64,000 bases of DNA from Streptomyces sp. MJM8645 (GTDB lineage: Bacteria > Actinomycetota > Actinomycetes > Streptomycetales > Streptomycetaceae), in contig NZ_LJJF01000001.1 of assembly GCF_001625365.1 (NCBI RefSeq), forward strand, positions 3,669,001-3,733,000, read 5' to 3'. Below, one piece after another: positions 27,387 through 36,076 of the stretch. Numbering within the stretch: the stretch's first letter is position 1; each line of letters begins with the position of its first letter. The notes beneath the pieces were generated by a model that did no database searches, was not told the origin of the DNA, and was given only the letters and a program-made list of their open reading frames with translations. A program made the translations under genes and the position numbers.

Positions 27387-28331
27387 TCAGGAGGAGGAGC
27401 GGGCCGGCTTGCGGCGGGAGACGTAGAGGGCCGCCGCACCCAGGCTGAGGGCCAGGCCGGAACCCAGTGCCAGGTACGGGGTGGCCGGGTTGGAACCGGT
27501 CTCGGCGAGCTCGGTGGTCGAACCAGTGGTCGCCTTGGCCGTGGCGGCGGTCGTCGACTTGGTCTGGCTGCTCGCCGTGGTCGCCTTGGCCGTCGGCTTG
27601 GCGGAGCTGGTCGACGCGGTGGTGTCCGAGATCGGGGTGACGGCGGCCGGCTGCTCCGCCGTGGCCGGGGCGGGCTGCTCGACCGGCTTCTCGCTCGGCT
27701 TGTCGGCCGGCTTGTCGGCGGGCTTGTCGACCGGCTTCTCGGCGGCGGCCTTGGCGTCGGCGAGGGCCTTGTCCGCGGTGGCCTGGGCGGCGGCCGCGGT
27801 CTTGGTGGCCTCCTGCAGCCCGTGGAGCTTGCGCATCGCCGCGACCTTGGCGTCGTCCAGCGCCGTGCCGGCGGCGGTCACGGCGGCCTTGGCCTTGGTG
27901 TCCGCGTCGGTGGCGGCGTTGGCGGCGTCGAACGCCGCCAGCATCCGCACCCTGGCCGCTTCCAACTCCTCCGGCTTCGCGGAGCGGTACGCGGCCGAGG
28001 CCTCCACGGCTTCGTTGTAGGTCTTCTCGTGGGCCGCGGCGGCCGTCTTGGCGGCGGCCTGGGCCTCCTGGAGCTTGCCGAGGTAGGGCTGCGGGTTGTT
28101 CATGAAGGCCGTGGTCTCGGCCTGCCCGGCGGCCTCGGCGGCGACGGCGGCCTGGTGGGCCTTGGCCGCGCCGGCGGCGGCCTTCTCCAGCTCCGCGATC
28201 GAGCCGGTGTCGTTCCGGGTCTGCGCCGTCGAAGCCGACTCCGCGAAGGCGGGTGCCGCGGAGAGCATGGCTGCGGGCGAGATCACGGCAGCGACGAGGG
28301 CGGCCGAGACCAGCGTACGGCGGAGTTTCAC
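27387..28331 (-). CDS. LAETG-anchored Ala-rich coiled-coil surface protein
   Basis: A 314-residue cell-wall protein. Signal peptide 1-30 (SAAPAFAES), then a long Ala/Lys/Glu-rich helical region (about 40-215) suited to a coiled-coil rod. A Pro/Lys repeat of the type KPADKPADKPSEKP follows (about 215-235), then a Thr/Ser/Ala linker. The sorting signal has LAETG, a hydrophobic helix (YLALGSGLALSLGAAALYV) and RRKPARSSS. LAXTG is the motif used by class E sortases. The GTG start at 28331 has AAGGGG upstream. No active sortase is in the window, so the anchoring enzyme must be elsewhere. Ligand or role unknown. Confidence 0.85.
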   Translation of the reverse strand: MKLRRTLVSAALVAAVISPAAMLSAAPAFAESASTAQTRNDTGSIAELEKAAAGAAKAHQAAVAAEAAGQAETTAFMNNPQPYLGKLQEAQAAAKTAAAAHEKTYNEAVEASAAYRSAKPEELEAARVRMLAAFDAANAATDADTKAKAAVTAAGTALDDAKVAAMRKLHGLQEATKTAAAAQATADKALADAKAAAEKPVDKPADKPADKPSEKPVEQPAPATAEQPAAVTPISDTTASTSSAKPTAKATTASSQTKSTTAATAKATTGSTTELAETGSNPATPYLALGSGLALSLGAAALYVSRRKPARSSS

Positions 28332-28505
28332 AATGACCCCTTTCGGGTCGGAAAGAAAGCAAAAGCCGTGTGCCGGGCCGTTCTTGACGTCCCGACAGCG
28401 CTGATCATAGGCACACGGATTCTTTACGCTCCATGCCGCATTCCGGCAATGAAAAACGCCCGTCATTGCCTGGTCAGCAAGGGAATTGACGTGTCGACAA
28501 TGCCG

Positions 28506-30083
28506 TCAGGAAGTCCGGTCACCGTTGGTGGGCAGTTCGACCCGGAACGTGGCGCCGGCGCCGGGGGCGGTGTCCAGGGTGAGGGTGCCGCCGTGCGCGT
28601 GGGTGAGCGCGGTGGCGATGGCGAGGCCGAGTCCGGCGCCGCCTCCGCCGTGCCGGCTGCGGGAGGCGTCGACCCGGTAGAAGCGGTCGAAGACCCGCTG
28701 GGCCTGGCCGTCGGTGAGCCCCGGCCCGGCGTCGGCGACCTCCAGCAGGCAGACGCCGCCCGCGCCGCCGACCCCGATCCGCACCGGGGTGCCGGGCGGG
28801 GTGTGCTTGACCGCGTTGCCGACCAGGTTGGTGACCACCTGCCGCAGCCGGGCCTCGTCGCCGAGGACGGGGGCCGCGCCGGGGGCTCCGGTGCCGGACG
28901 GGCCGGTGAGGGAGACGGGCCGGGTCGGGTCGAGGGCGGTGAGGTCGTGCAGCGCGTCCGCGGCGAGGGTGCGCAGGTCCATCGGGGCGAGGTCGAGCGG
29001 GCGTTCCTCGTCGAGCCGGGCGAGCACCAGCAGGTCCTCGACCAGGGCGCCCATCCGGACGGCCTCGCTCTCGATCCGGGTCATGGTCCGTTTGACGTCC
29101 CCGTCGGTGGGCAGTGCGCCCATCCGGTAGAGCTCGGTGAAGCCGCGGATCCCGGCGAGCGGGGTGCGCAGTTCGTGCGAGGCGTCGGCGACGAACCGCC
29201 GCATCCGGGCCTCGGATTCGGCGCGGGCGGCGAAGGCGGCCTCGATCTGGGTGAGCATGCCGTTGAGCGCGATGGAGAGCCGCCCGACCTCGGTGCCGGG
29301 GGAGAGTTCCGGCATCCGGTGGGAGAGTTCGCCGTCGGCGATCCGGGCGGCGCCGGCCTCGATCCGGCGCAGTGGCCGCAGCCCGGCCCGGACGGCGAAG
29401 AACCCGAGCGCGGCAATCAGCACCAGGACGGCGCCGCCGATCGCGAGGAAGGAGCTGCGCAGCTTGCCGACGGTGGCGTCGATGTCCGAGCGGGAGACGG
29501 CCACCATGACGTAGGTCGCGGTGACGGCGGGCGAGGCGTAGTCGCTGGGGCTGGCGGCAGCCGGGGCCCGGGGGGCCTGGATCGGCAGCACGAGCACCCG
29601 CCAGTTGTAGTGGCCGCGCTGGTCGGGCAGGTCGAAGGGGACGTCGGGTTCGGTGCGGGTCGGGTCGAGGCCGGCCAGTTGGGGCGCCGGGTCGCTGTCG
29701 GAGACGGGCTGGCGCATGACGGCCTGCACCTTGCCGTCCGAGGAGAGGTACTGGACCAGGTACTGGCTGGGCAGGGTGCTGCGCTTGCCGGTGACGGCGG
29801 GGCGCCCGGCCTCCGGGGTGCCGACCCGGACCGGGCCCTTGTGGGACAGCGGCAGCCCGTACCGCTGGAGCTGCTCGTCGAGTTGATCGACCAGCTGCAC
29901 CCGGACGGTGCCGAGGACGACGGCGTCGCTGACCACCAGCCCGGTGGTGACCAGCACCAGCGCGAGCACCAGCAGCCGGGCGCGCAGGGACAGCCTTGAC
30001 AGCTTTGACAGCCCCGACAGCTTTGGCAGCCGGGAGAACGGCCGCCGGAACACCGACAGCCGGGTGGAGAGCCGGGCGGACAC
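28506..30083 (-). CDS. Membrane sensor histidine kinase
   Basis: A 525-residue OmpR-family partner kinase. TM1 about 28-52 (LLVLALVLVTTGLVV), an extracellular sensor of about 145 residues, TM2 (SFLAIGGAVLVLIAALGFFAV) and a HAMP segment (LRPLRRIEAGAARIADGEL). The H-box is DASHELRTPLAGIRG; HATPase has NAVKHTPPGTPV and DAGPGL plus GAGLGLAIATAL. It starts 12 bases after its response regulator. The stimulus cannot be inferred. Confidence 0.92.
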   Translation of the reverse strand: MSARLSTRLSVFRRPFSRLPKLSGLSKLSRLSLRARLLVLALVLVTTGLVVSDAVVLGTVRVQLVDQLDEQLQRYGLPLSHKGPVRVGTPEAGRPAVTGKRSTLPSQYLVQYLSSDGKVQAVMRQPVSDSDPAPQLAGLDPTRTEPDVPFDLPDQRGHYNWRVLVLPIQAPRAPAAASPSDYASPAVTATYVMVAVSRSDIDATVGKLRSSFLAIGGAVLVLIAALGFFAVRAGLRPLRRIEAGAARIADGELSHRMPELSPGTEVGRLSIALNGMLTQIEAAFAARAESEARMRRFVADASHELRTPLAGIRGFTELYRMGALPTDGDVKRTMTRIESEAVRMGALVEDLLVLARLDEERPLDLAPMDLRTLAADALHDLTALDPTRPVSLTGPSGTGAPGAAPVLGDEARLRQVVTNLVGNAVKHTPPGTPVRIGVGGAGGVCLLEVADAGPGLTDGQAQRVFDRFYRVDASRSRHGGGGAGLGLAIATALTHAHGGTLTLDTAPGAGATFRVELPTNGDRTS

Positions 30084-30095
30084 GGAGCGGACCGG

Positions 30096-30884
30096 TCAGC
30101 CCTGCGGGGGGCGGCGCAGCGCGTAGCCGATGCCGCGCACGGTGTGGATCAGCTTGGGGCCGTGGGCCGGGCCGGAGTCGAGCTTGCGGCGCAGGTAGGA
30201 GATGTACGACTCGACAATGGAGAGGTCGCCGCCGAAGTCGTAGGCCCAGACGTGGTCGAGGATCTGCGCCTTGGAGACCACCCGGCCGACGTTGGCCATC
30301 AGGTAGTGCAGCAGCTTGAACTCGGTCGGGGAGAGCGCGACGGGGGTGCCGGCCCGGGTGACCTCGTGGGCGACCGGGTCGAGGCTGAGGTCGGCGACGA
30401 TGAGCCGGCCGTCCTCGGCGGGCCCGCCGGAGCGGCGCAGGATGGCGCGGATCCGGGCGATCAGCTCCTCCAGGCTGAACGGCTTGGTGACGTAGTCGTC
30501 GGCGCCCGCGGCGAGGCCCTGGACCTTGTCGCCGACGCCGTCCTTGGCGGTGAGGAAGAGCACCGGGAGGTGGTCGCCGGGGTGGCCGTGCACGGGCCCG
30601 GCGATCTGGCCGCGGTTGGTGCGCTCGCGCAGCTTCTCGACGACGGTGAAGCCGTCGAGGTCCGGGAGCATCACGTCGAGGACGACGAGGTCGGGGCGTT
30701 CGACGGCTATCAGGTCGAGGGCCTCGGTGCCGCTGGCGGCGGAGGCGACCCGGAAACCGGAGAAGCGCAGCGAGGCGGCGAGCAGCTCGCGGATGTTGGG
30801 TTCGTCGTCGACGACGAGGAGGAAGGCCTCGCCAGGGCCGCCGGCCACCGCGGACCCGCCTGGTGTGGTGACTGTGCCTTGCAC
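30096..30884 (-). CDS. OmpR-family response regulator
   Basis: A 262-residue regulator with receiver domain (phospho-acceptor Asp in DLVVLDVMLPDLDGF, Lys in TKPFSLEELIARI) and winged-helix output (LSPTEFKLLHYLMANVGRVVSKAQIL, YISYLRRKLD). It matches PrrA/TcrA-type regulators. The receiver has an insert of about ten residues (NRGQIAGPVHGHPGDHL) before LFLTAKD, which is unusual. The GTG at 30884 has AGGAGG nine bases upstream; an ATG at 30923 would add 13 residues but has no ribosome site. Confidence 0.92.
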   Translation of the reverse strand: MQGTVTTPGGSAVAGGPGEAFLLVVDDEPNIRELLAASLRFSGFRVASAASGTEALDLIAVERPDLVVLDVMLPDLDGFTVVEKLRERTNRGQIAGPVHGHPGDHLPVLFLTAKDGVGDKVQGLAAGADDYVTKPFSLEELIARIRAILRRSGGPAEDGRLIVADLSLDPVAHEVTRAGTPVALSPTEFKLLHYLMANVGRVVSKAQILDHVWAYDFGGDLSIVESYISYLRRKLDSGPAHGPKLIHTVRGIGYALRRPPQG

Positions 30885-31092
30885 GGGGCTTTCGCCTCCT
30901 GGTCGGACGATGGCATTCGGCATGAGGCTAGCCCCCGGAGGCTATGCGGCATCGATGAATGTTGGATTAACACCTTATCGGTCGGTTTTTTAAGCACAAG
31001 GCCCCCAGCACAGGCTGGGTGGTATGCGCACGGACGGTAACGCCCCGCAAGCGCCGACGGCCGAGAACCCGACGGCCGAGAGCCCGACGCCT

Positions 31093-31120
31093 GCGGCCGG
31101 GGAGACAACTCCCCGGCCGC
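31093..31120 (-). terminator. Hairpin terminator after the AhpD-like gene
   Basis: Eleven-base arms GCGGCCGGGGA and TCCCCGGCCGC with a six-base loop, 14 bases after the stop at 31135. Confidence 0.7.
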
Positions 31121-31134
31121 GGAAGGGGCTCCGG

Positions 31135-31608
31135 TCAGGCGTGCTGACCGGGCCGGTACCCGCCGGCGGGCATCCGGGTGATCACGTTGCCGCGGTTGAA
31201 GGCGTTGATGATCGCGATGAGGGCCACCAGGGCCGCGAGCTGCTCCTCGTCGTAGTACTTCGCGGCGTTCGCCCAGGCCTCGTCCGTGACCCCGCCCGCT
31301 GCATCGGCCAGGCGGGTGCCCTGCTCCGCCAGCTCCAGGGCGGCACGCTCGGCGTCCGTGAACACCGTCGCCTCCCGCCAGGCCGCGACCAGGTTGAGGC
31401 GGGTCGCCTCCTCCCCGCCGTGCACGGCGTCCTTGAAGTGCATGTCGACGCAGTAGCCGCAGCCGTTGATCTGGCTGGCGCGCAGCTTCACCATCTCCTG
31501 CGTCGCGAACGGCAGAGCCGAGTCCACGATCGCCTTGTTGGCCGCGATGAGGTGCTTGAGGACCTTGGACATGGTCTGGCTGGCGAAGGGGTTCAGTCGG
31601 GCTTCCAT
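31135..31608 (-). CDS. AhpD/carboxymuconolactone decarboxylase-family peroxidase
   Basis: A 157-residue protein of the CMD/AhpD fold. The redox centre is GCGYCVDMHFKDA (CxxC followed by His), within the KLRASQINGCGYCVDMH block typical of alkylhydroperoxidase-like enzymes that reduce peroxides. The ATG at 31608 has AGGGAG upstream. It is divergent from an ECF41 sigma factor gene, the diagnostic neighbour of this family, and has a matching promoter candidate at 31647-31673. Confidence 0.9.
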   Translation of the reverse strand: MEARLNPFASQTMSKVLKHLIAANKAIVDSALPFATQEMVKLRASQINGCGYCVDMHFKDAVHGGEEATRLNLVAAWREATVFTDAERAALELAEQGTRLADAAGGVTDEAWANAAKYYDEEQLAALVALIAIINAFNRGNVITRMPAGGYRPGQHA

Positions 31609-31646
31609 CGTGTGCTCCCTTGTCGTCGTCCGCTGGTGCCCTCTGA

Positions 31647-31673
31647 GACAGGGCACCCCGGCGAGTCGTGACA
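31647..31673 (-). promoter_or_regulatory. Candidate ECF41 promoter of the AhpD-like gene
   Basis: On the minus strand TGTCACG (31667-31673), 16 bases, then TGTC (31647-31650). ECF41 promoters are described as TGTCACA with a CGTC-like -10. Its position fits transcription of the AhpD-like gene by the adjacent sigma factor. Confidence 0.6.
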
Positions 31674-31760
31674 GACATGGATGTGACCTGCATCACCATC
31701 TTCGCCGCGCCGTTGGGTAGCCTGCGGATACCCTGCTCGGCCAACCGGGGGAGGAGCTCC

Positions 31761-32684
31761 ATGGCGGAATCGGCAGTTGCGACGGATGCGGCCGGCTACC
31801 GACCGCTGCTGTTCTCCATCGCCTACGGGATGACGGGCTCCGTCGGCGACGCCGAGGACATCGTCCAGGACGCCCTCCTCGGCCTGACCCGGGCCGACCG
31901 GGCCGGGACCACGATCACCAACCTCAAGGCGTACCTGACCACGTCGGTTACCAGACTGGGCATCAACCACCTGACGTCGGCGAGGGTCCGCCGGGAGACG
32001 TACATGGGCGAGTGGCTGCCCGAACCCGTCGTGGTGACCGCCGACCGCCCGGGGCCCGCCGAACACGCCGAGCTGGCCGACGCGTTGTCGATGGCGTTCC
32101 TCGTCCTGCTGGAAGCCCTCTCCCCGACCGAGCGGGCGGTGTTCATGCTCCGCGAGGCCTTCGGGTACGGCTACCCGGAAATCGCCGACGCCGTCGGCAA
32201 GTCCGAGGCCAACTGCCGCCAGATCATCGCCCGCGCCCGCAAGCGCCTCACCCCCTCGGCCCAGACCGTCGACACCCGGGCGCGCAAGGCCGAGGCCGCC
32301 GAACTCGCCCGCAGATTCTTCGAAGCCACCGAAGGCGGCGACCTGGACGCCCTGCTCCAACTCCTCTCCCCCGACGTCGCCTTCCACGGCGACGGCGGCG
32401 GCAAGGCCCGCGCCCTCGGCAAGACCCTCACCGGCCTACGCCGCGTCGCCCAACTCCTCATAGGCGGCCTCCGCCGCAACCGCAAACTCGGCGTCACACT
32501 GAAGCCGGCCACCGTCAACGGCAACCCGGGCGCCGTCCTCCACGACACCGAGGGCCGCATCGCCGGCGTGCTGGAACTGGACATCGCCGACGGCGCCATC
32601 CAGGCCGTCCACTCGGTCTCCAACCCCGACAAGCTCACCCACCTCGGCCCGGTCTCCGACATCGCCCTGGTGAAGACGAAGTGA
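31761..32684 (+). CDS. ECF41-family sigma factor (SigJ-like)
   Basis: A 307-residue sigma factor with region 2 (FSIAYGMTGSVGDAEDIVQD), region 4 (LSPTERAVFMLREAFGYGYPEIADAVGKSEANCRQI) and a C-terminal SnoaL-like extension. The three ECF41 hallmarks are present: WLPEP between the regions (residues about 81-85), DGGGK and NPDKL in the extension. The extension modulates activity in place of a separate anti-sigma factor. The ATG has GGGGAGGAG six bases upstream. Target is expected to be the divergent AhpD-like gene; the inducing signal is unknown. Confidence 0.93.
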   Translation: MAESAVATDAAGYRPLLFSIAYGMTGSVGDAEDIVQDALLGLTRADRAGTTITNLKAYLTTSVTRLGINHLTSARVRRETYMGEWLPEPVVVTADRPGPAEHAELADALSMAFLVLLEALSPTERAVFMLREAFGYGYPEIADAVGKSEANCRQIIARARKRLTPSAQTVDTRARKAEAAELARRFFEATEGGDLDALLQLLSPDVAFHGDGGGKARALGKTLTGLRRVAQLLIGGLRRNRKLGVTLKPATVNGNPGAVLHDTEGRIAGVLELDIADGAIQAVHSVSNPDKLTHLGPVSDIALVKTK

Positions 32685-32690
32685 CCCTCC

Positions 32691-32939
32691 TCAGAGCTTC
32701 CACTGGATCGAAGATCCGTCCGGCCCCGTGTAGCCCACGAACTGCCCCTCAAGCCCCGTCTCGACGGTGAACCACTCCCGCCGGGGCCGGTTGCGGTCGA
32801 GCCAGGTTCGGTGCGCGGCCTCGATGGCCTGCCACAGGTCCCGGGGGCCGCTGACGGCGACGGTCGACGAGCCCTCGGGGTGGTCCTGCACCTGGGCCAC
32901 GCCACCAACTCCGGTATTTGTCAGATGAATCCGAGGCAT
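32691..32939 (-). CDS. Short protein, possible methyltransferase C-terminal remnant
   Basis: An 82-residue frame ending seven bases from the sigma factor stop, convergent. The segment GPRDLWQAIEAAHRTWLDRNRPRREWF resembles, from memory, the extreme C-terminus of actinomycete protein-methyltransferase-like proteins found beside DUF5753 regulators. No methyltransferase core is present. The ATG has no ribosome site; a longer start at 32990 is possible. With the regulator fragment just upstream (33011-33163), it may be part of a decayed locus. Weakly supported as a functional gene. Confidence 0.4.
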   Translation of the reverse strand: MPRIHLTNTGVGGVAQVQDHPEGSSTVAVSGPRDLWQAIEAAHRTWLDRNRPRREWFTVETGLEGQFVGYTGPDGSSIQWKL

Positions 32940-33010
32940 GACTCGTACGCTGGGGCCGCCGCCTGACCCGTGACGGGCAAGCACCAACATATATAGGGCA
33001 GTGAGGCGTG

Positions 33011-33163
33011 CTAGAAGACGATTTCCTGTTCCCCCAAGAACTCGTCCTTGATGCTTTCGATCAGGCTGCGCATCTCGTCACCGGACAAGGCCGCGCCCAC
33101 GAACCCGTCGAACTTTCGGACATAGACCTCAACGTCGCGAGGGTCAGTGACGACCAACTCGGC
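33011..33163 (-). pseudogene. C-terminal fragment of a DUF5753 XRE-type regulator
   Basis: The last 50 codons of this frame (AELVVTDPRDVEVYVRKFDG onward, with AALSGDEMRSLIESIKDEF) align with the C-terminus of the intact regulator at 36069-36935 (AALSEEESRDFIQSIKNDM). Upstream the frame turns into Pro/Arg-rich sequence without the helix-turn-helix or the rest of DUF5753. It is therefore the broken end of a regulator gene. Confidence 0.65.
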
Positions 33164-33615
33164 ACGAGGGGGAGGCGGCTTCGGCGCAGGAAGTCGGCTC
33201 GGCCGACTTCCTGCGCTGAGGGGACTCGGACAGTGCCGTGGCGCGCCGTCAGCGGCTGGGTGTGGGAGGGGGTGGGGCGCGTCGGGGCGCTGCCGGCGGG
33301 TCTGGATGGGGGCGGGTCGCGCAGGTCGGTGTCGAGGCTCCCGGGCGTAGGCAACCTTTTGGGCCGCTCGCGGCATCTAAGTGGTGTCGGGGCTGCGAGA
33401 GGGGGAGGGCGCGGTAGGCGGGCAGGCGCGGTCCGTGGTCGTGCCACCGAGGGGGAGCTGAATTGGTTGCGGGTGGCCTAAATTTCTTATTGCGCTTATT
33501 TGGTGCGTATGCGACTTGATGTATTGGAGTCGAATTCCGGCATCTGTTGCACAGCCGTGACAGCCGAGTGCGAAAAATCGTTCGACCAGCGAGGTGTGCG
33601 GGCTAGCATTCCTGG
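33164..33615. other. Gene-poor stretch before the penicillin-binding protein
   Basis: About 450 bases. The left two thirds is GC-rich sequence without a credible gene, probably what remains of the deleted regulator locus. The right part (about 33480-33615) is clearly AT-richer than the surroundings and contains the promoter of the penicillin-binding protein gene. Confidence 0.55.
33581..33609 (+). promoter_or_regulatory. Promoter giving a leaderless transcript
   Basis: TTCGAC (33581-33586), 17 bases, TAGCAT (33604-33609). The ATG follows six bases later, so transcription would begin at or next to the start codon. No ribosome site is present, consistent with a leaderless message. Confidence 0.6.
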
Positions 33616-35817
33616 ATGGAATCGAATCTCCCTCCGATATGGAATTCCTCCGACAGCGCGGCTCTCCCCCCGCCCCGCAAGGCGCCGCTTCGGCTGGCCC
33701 GCTTCGGTGCGATCTTCCTGGCGGCGAGCGTGGTGTCCGGTGTGCTGCTGGCGGGCCTCGCCCTGCCTGCCGCCGGCGGTTTCGGGCTGACTGCCAAGGG
33801 CACGGCGGAGGGCTTCGAAGACATCCCCAGCGACTTCAAGACCCCGCCGCTCACCCAGGCGACGCAGATCTTCGATGCCAAGGGCGGCCTGATCGCCAAG
33901 GTGTACGAGCGTGACCGCACCGTCCTCGCCCCTGAGCAGATGTCGCCGTTCATGCGGCAGGCCCAGGTGGACATCGAGGACGCCCGCTTCTACGAGCACG
34001 GCGCCGTCGACCTCAAGGGCGTGCTCCGGGCGATCGGCAAGAACGCCGAGAGCGGCACCGCCTCGCAGGGTGCCTCGACGCTGACCCAGCAGTACGTGAA
34101 GAACGTCAACGTCGAGAAGGCGGGCGAGGATCAGGCCGCGGTGCTGGAGGCGCAGCGCAAGACCCTGGGTCGCAAGATCCAGGAGCTCAAGGTCGCGATC
34201 AAGCTGGAGGAGGACCTGTCGAAGGACCAGATCCTCACCAACTACCTCAACATCACGTACTACGGGAACGGCGCCTACGGCGTGGAGGCCGCCTCCCAGC
34301 GCTACTTCAGCAAGAGCAACAAGGACCTGACCATCGCCGAGGCCGCCATGCTGGCCGGGCTGGTGCAGAACCCCTCCCAGTACGACCCGAAGCTGCACCC
34401 GGTGGCCGCGCAGAAGCGCCGGGACACGGTCATCGACAAGATGCTGGAGAACAAGCACATCACCGCGGACCAGGCCAAGGAGGCCAAGGCCGCCCCGCTG
34501 GGTCTCAACTTCAAGGATCCGCAGAACGGTTGCATCACCGCCACCGCCCAGGGCGGCATGGGCTTCTTCTGCGACTACGTCCGGCACGTGGTCAAGCAGG
34601 ACCCGGCGTTCGGCCAGAGCGCCGCCGACCGCAAGAAGTTCTGGGACACCGGCGGCCTGAACATCTACACCACGCTGGACCCGGACAAGCAGGCCGCCGC
34701 CCAGAACGCGGTGACCGCCAACGTGAAGGTCACGGACAGCGTCTCGGCCGCCGCCACCATGGTCGAACCCGGCACCGGCAAGATCCTCGCCATGGCCCAG
34801 ACCCGCCCGTACGGCCTGGACGCCAACAAGAACCAGACCGTCGTCAACCTCAACGTCGACGCGGCGATGGGCGGCGGCAACGGCTTCCAGCCCGGCTCCA
34901 CGTTCAAGCCGGTCGTCGCGGCCGCGGCCCTGGAGGCGGGCCTGCCGGCGACCCAGGAGTACTCGGCCCCGAACTCGATGGAGTACCCCACGATGAAGAC
35001 GTGCGAGGGCACCTGGAAGAACCAGGGACGGCCCAAGGCGGTGGTGCCCAACGAGTCCGCCAGCGAGAAGGGCCCCTACCAGCTGAAGCAGGCGATGGCC
35101 CTCTCGGTCAACACCTACTTCGTGCAGATGGAGCAGGAGATCGGCCTCTGCGCGGTCAAGCAGATGGCCAACAAGCTGGGCGTCACCAGCAAGGCCAGCG
35201 GCAAGCCGCTGGAGGAGGTGCCCGCGATGGCCCTGGGAGTGGAGGAGATGAGCCCGCTGACCATGGCCAACATCTACGCGACCTTCGCCGCCCAGGGCAA
35301 GCACTGCGCCCCGATCGCCATCAACAAGATCACCACCGTGGACGGCAAGGACGTCCCCGTCCCGGCCGGCCAGTGCGAGAAGGCGTTCTCCGATGACACG
35401 GCGCGGGCGATGAACACCGTCCTGAACGGCGTGACCGAGAACAAGGGCACCGGCGCGGCGCTCAACCTCGACGACAACCGCCAGATCGCCGGCAAGACCG
35501 GCACCTCGGACCGCAAGCGGGCCGCCTGGTTCAACGGCTACACCCCGCAGCTCGCCACCGCCGTCTGGCTCGGCGGCCCCAACGGCGGCGTCGAAATGCG
35601 CAACCTCACCATCAACGGGAAGTACCGCACCGAGGTGTTCGGCGCCGACGGCCCCGGCCCGATCTGGCGCGACGCCATGAACCAGGCCCTGCGCGGCACG
35701 CCCAAGCAGTCCCTGCCGATGGCCGACATCCCCGACCCGGCCCCCAAGACCGACCCGAACAACACCGGCACCGGCACGGGCGCCCCGGCCACCAACCAGC
35801 CCGACCCGCAGCACTGA
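33616..35817 (+). CDS. Class A penicillin-binding protein
   Basis: A 733-residue bifunctional cell-wall enzyme: glycosyltransferase 51 then transpeptidase, outside the membrane. TM anchor about residues 28-52. Glycosyltransferase motifs: IEDARFYEHGAVD with catalytic Glu, and QGASTLTQQYVKN. Transpeptidase motifs: SxxK in PGSTFKPV, SxN in SVNTYFVQ, KTG in IAGKTGTSDRKRAAWFNGYTP. The C-terminal tail is Pro/Thr/Gly-rich (NNTGTGTGAPATNQPD). It is monocistronic, with a strong bidirectional terminator after it and an apparently leaderless start. Confidence 0.95.
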   Translation: MESNLPPIWNSSDSAALPPPRKAPLRLARFGAIFLAASVVSGVLLAGLALPAAGGFGLTAKGTAEGFEDIPSDFKTPPLTQATQIFDAKGGLIAKVYERDRTVLAPEQMSPFMRQAQVDIEDARFYEHGAVDLKGVLRAIGKNAESGTASQGASTLTQQYVKNVNVEKAGEDQAAVLEAQRKTLGRKIQELKVAIKLEEDLSKDQILTNYLNITYYGNGAYGVEAASQRYFSKSNKDLTIAEAAMLAGLVQNPSQYDPKLHPVAAQKRRDTVIDKMLENKHITADQAKEAKAAPLGLNFKDPQNGCITATAQGGMGFFCDYVRHVVKQDPAFGQSAADRKKFWDTGGLNIYTTLDPDKQAAAQNAVTANVKVTDSVSAAATMVEPGTGKILAMAQTRPYGLDANKNQTVVNLNVDAAMGGGNGFQPGSTFKPVVAAAALEAGLPATQEYSAPNSMEYPTMKTCEGTWKNQGRPKAVVPNESASEKGPYQLKQAMALSVNTYFVQMEQEIGLCAVKQMANKLGVTSKASGKPLEEVPAMALGVEEMSPLTMANIYATFAAQGKHCAPIAINKITTVDGKDVPVPAGQCEKAFSDDTARAMNTVLNGVTENKGTGAALNLDDNRQIAGKTGTSDRKRAAWFNGYTPQLATAVWLGGPNGGVEMRNLTINGKYRTEVFGADGPGPIWRDAMNQALRGTPKQSLPMADIPDPAPKTDPNNTGTGTGAPATNQPDPQH

Positions 35818-35828
35818 CAGCAGTCACA

Positions 35829-35865
35829 CCGGCGGCCCCTTGCGAGAGCAGCAAGGGGCCGCCGG
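35829..35865. terminator. Bidirectional hairpin terminator
   Basis: Fifteen-base perfect arms CCGGCGGCCCCTTGC and complement, seven-base loop, between the convergent penicillin-binding protein and DUF397 genes. Confidence 0.85.
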
Positions 35866-35875
35866 ATCGTTTCAC

Positions 35876-36076
35876 TCAGGCGTCGGCGGTGAAGTGGTCA
35901 AACTCGCCCGCCTTCGCGCCCTGGAGGAACGAAGCGAACTTGAGGGCGGTCGTACGGACGACGACCTCACCCTCGTCGGACTCCCGGAGTTCGACTGCCC
36001 CGGCGACCACACGGACCTCAACGCATTCGGAGTTCGCAGCCGAGTAACTGGACTTCTGCCAGACAGAGTTAGGCAT
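35876..36076 (-). CDS. DUF397 protein
   Basis: A 66-residue DUF397 protein: WQKSSYSAANSECVEVR near the start and VRTTALKFASFLQGAKAGEFD near the end are the family blocks. DUF397 proteins are encoded next to DUF5753 regulators and are thought to be their small partners or antagonists, as in BldB/WhiJ-type systems. It overlaps the regulator gene by eight bases and is co-transcribed with it. Confidence 0.9.
   Translation of the reverse strand: MPNSVWQKSSYSAANSECVEVRVVAGAVELRESDEGEVVVRTTALKFASFLQGAKAGEFDHFTADA

Noticed and set aside
27243..29999. Plus-strand open frame of 918 codons
   Set aside because: Antisense to the LAETG protein and sensor kinase genes, which have clear domains.
32691..32939. 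DUF397 partner of the regulator fragment
   Set aside because: Lacks the WxKSSYS and FLxGxKxGEF blocks that define DUF397.
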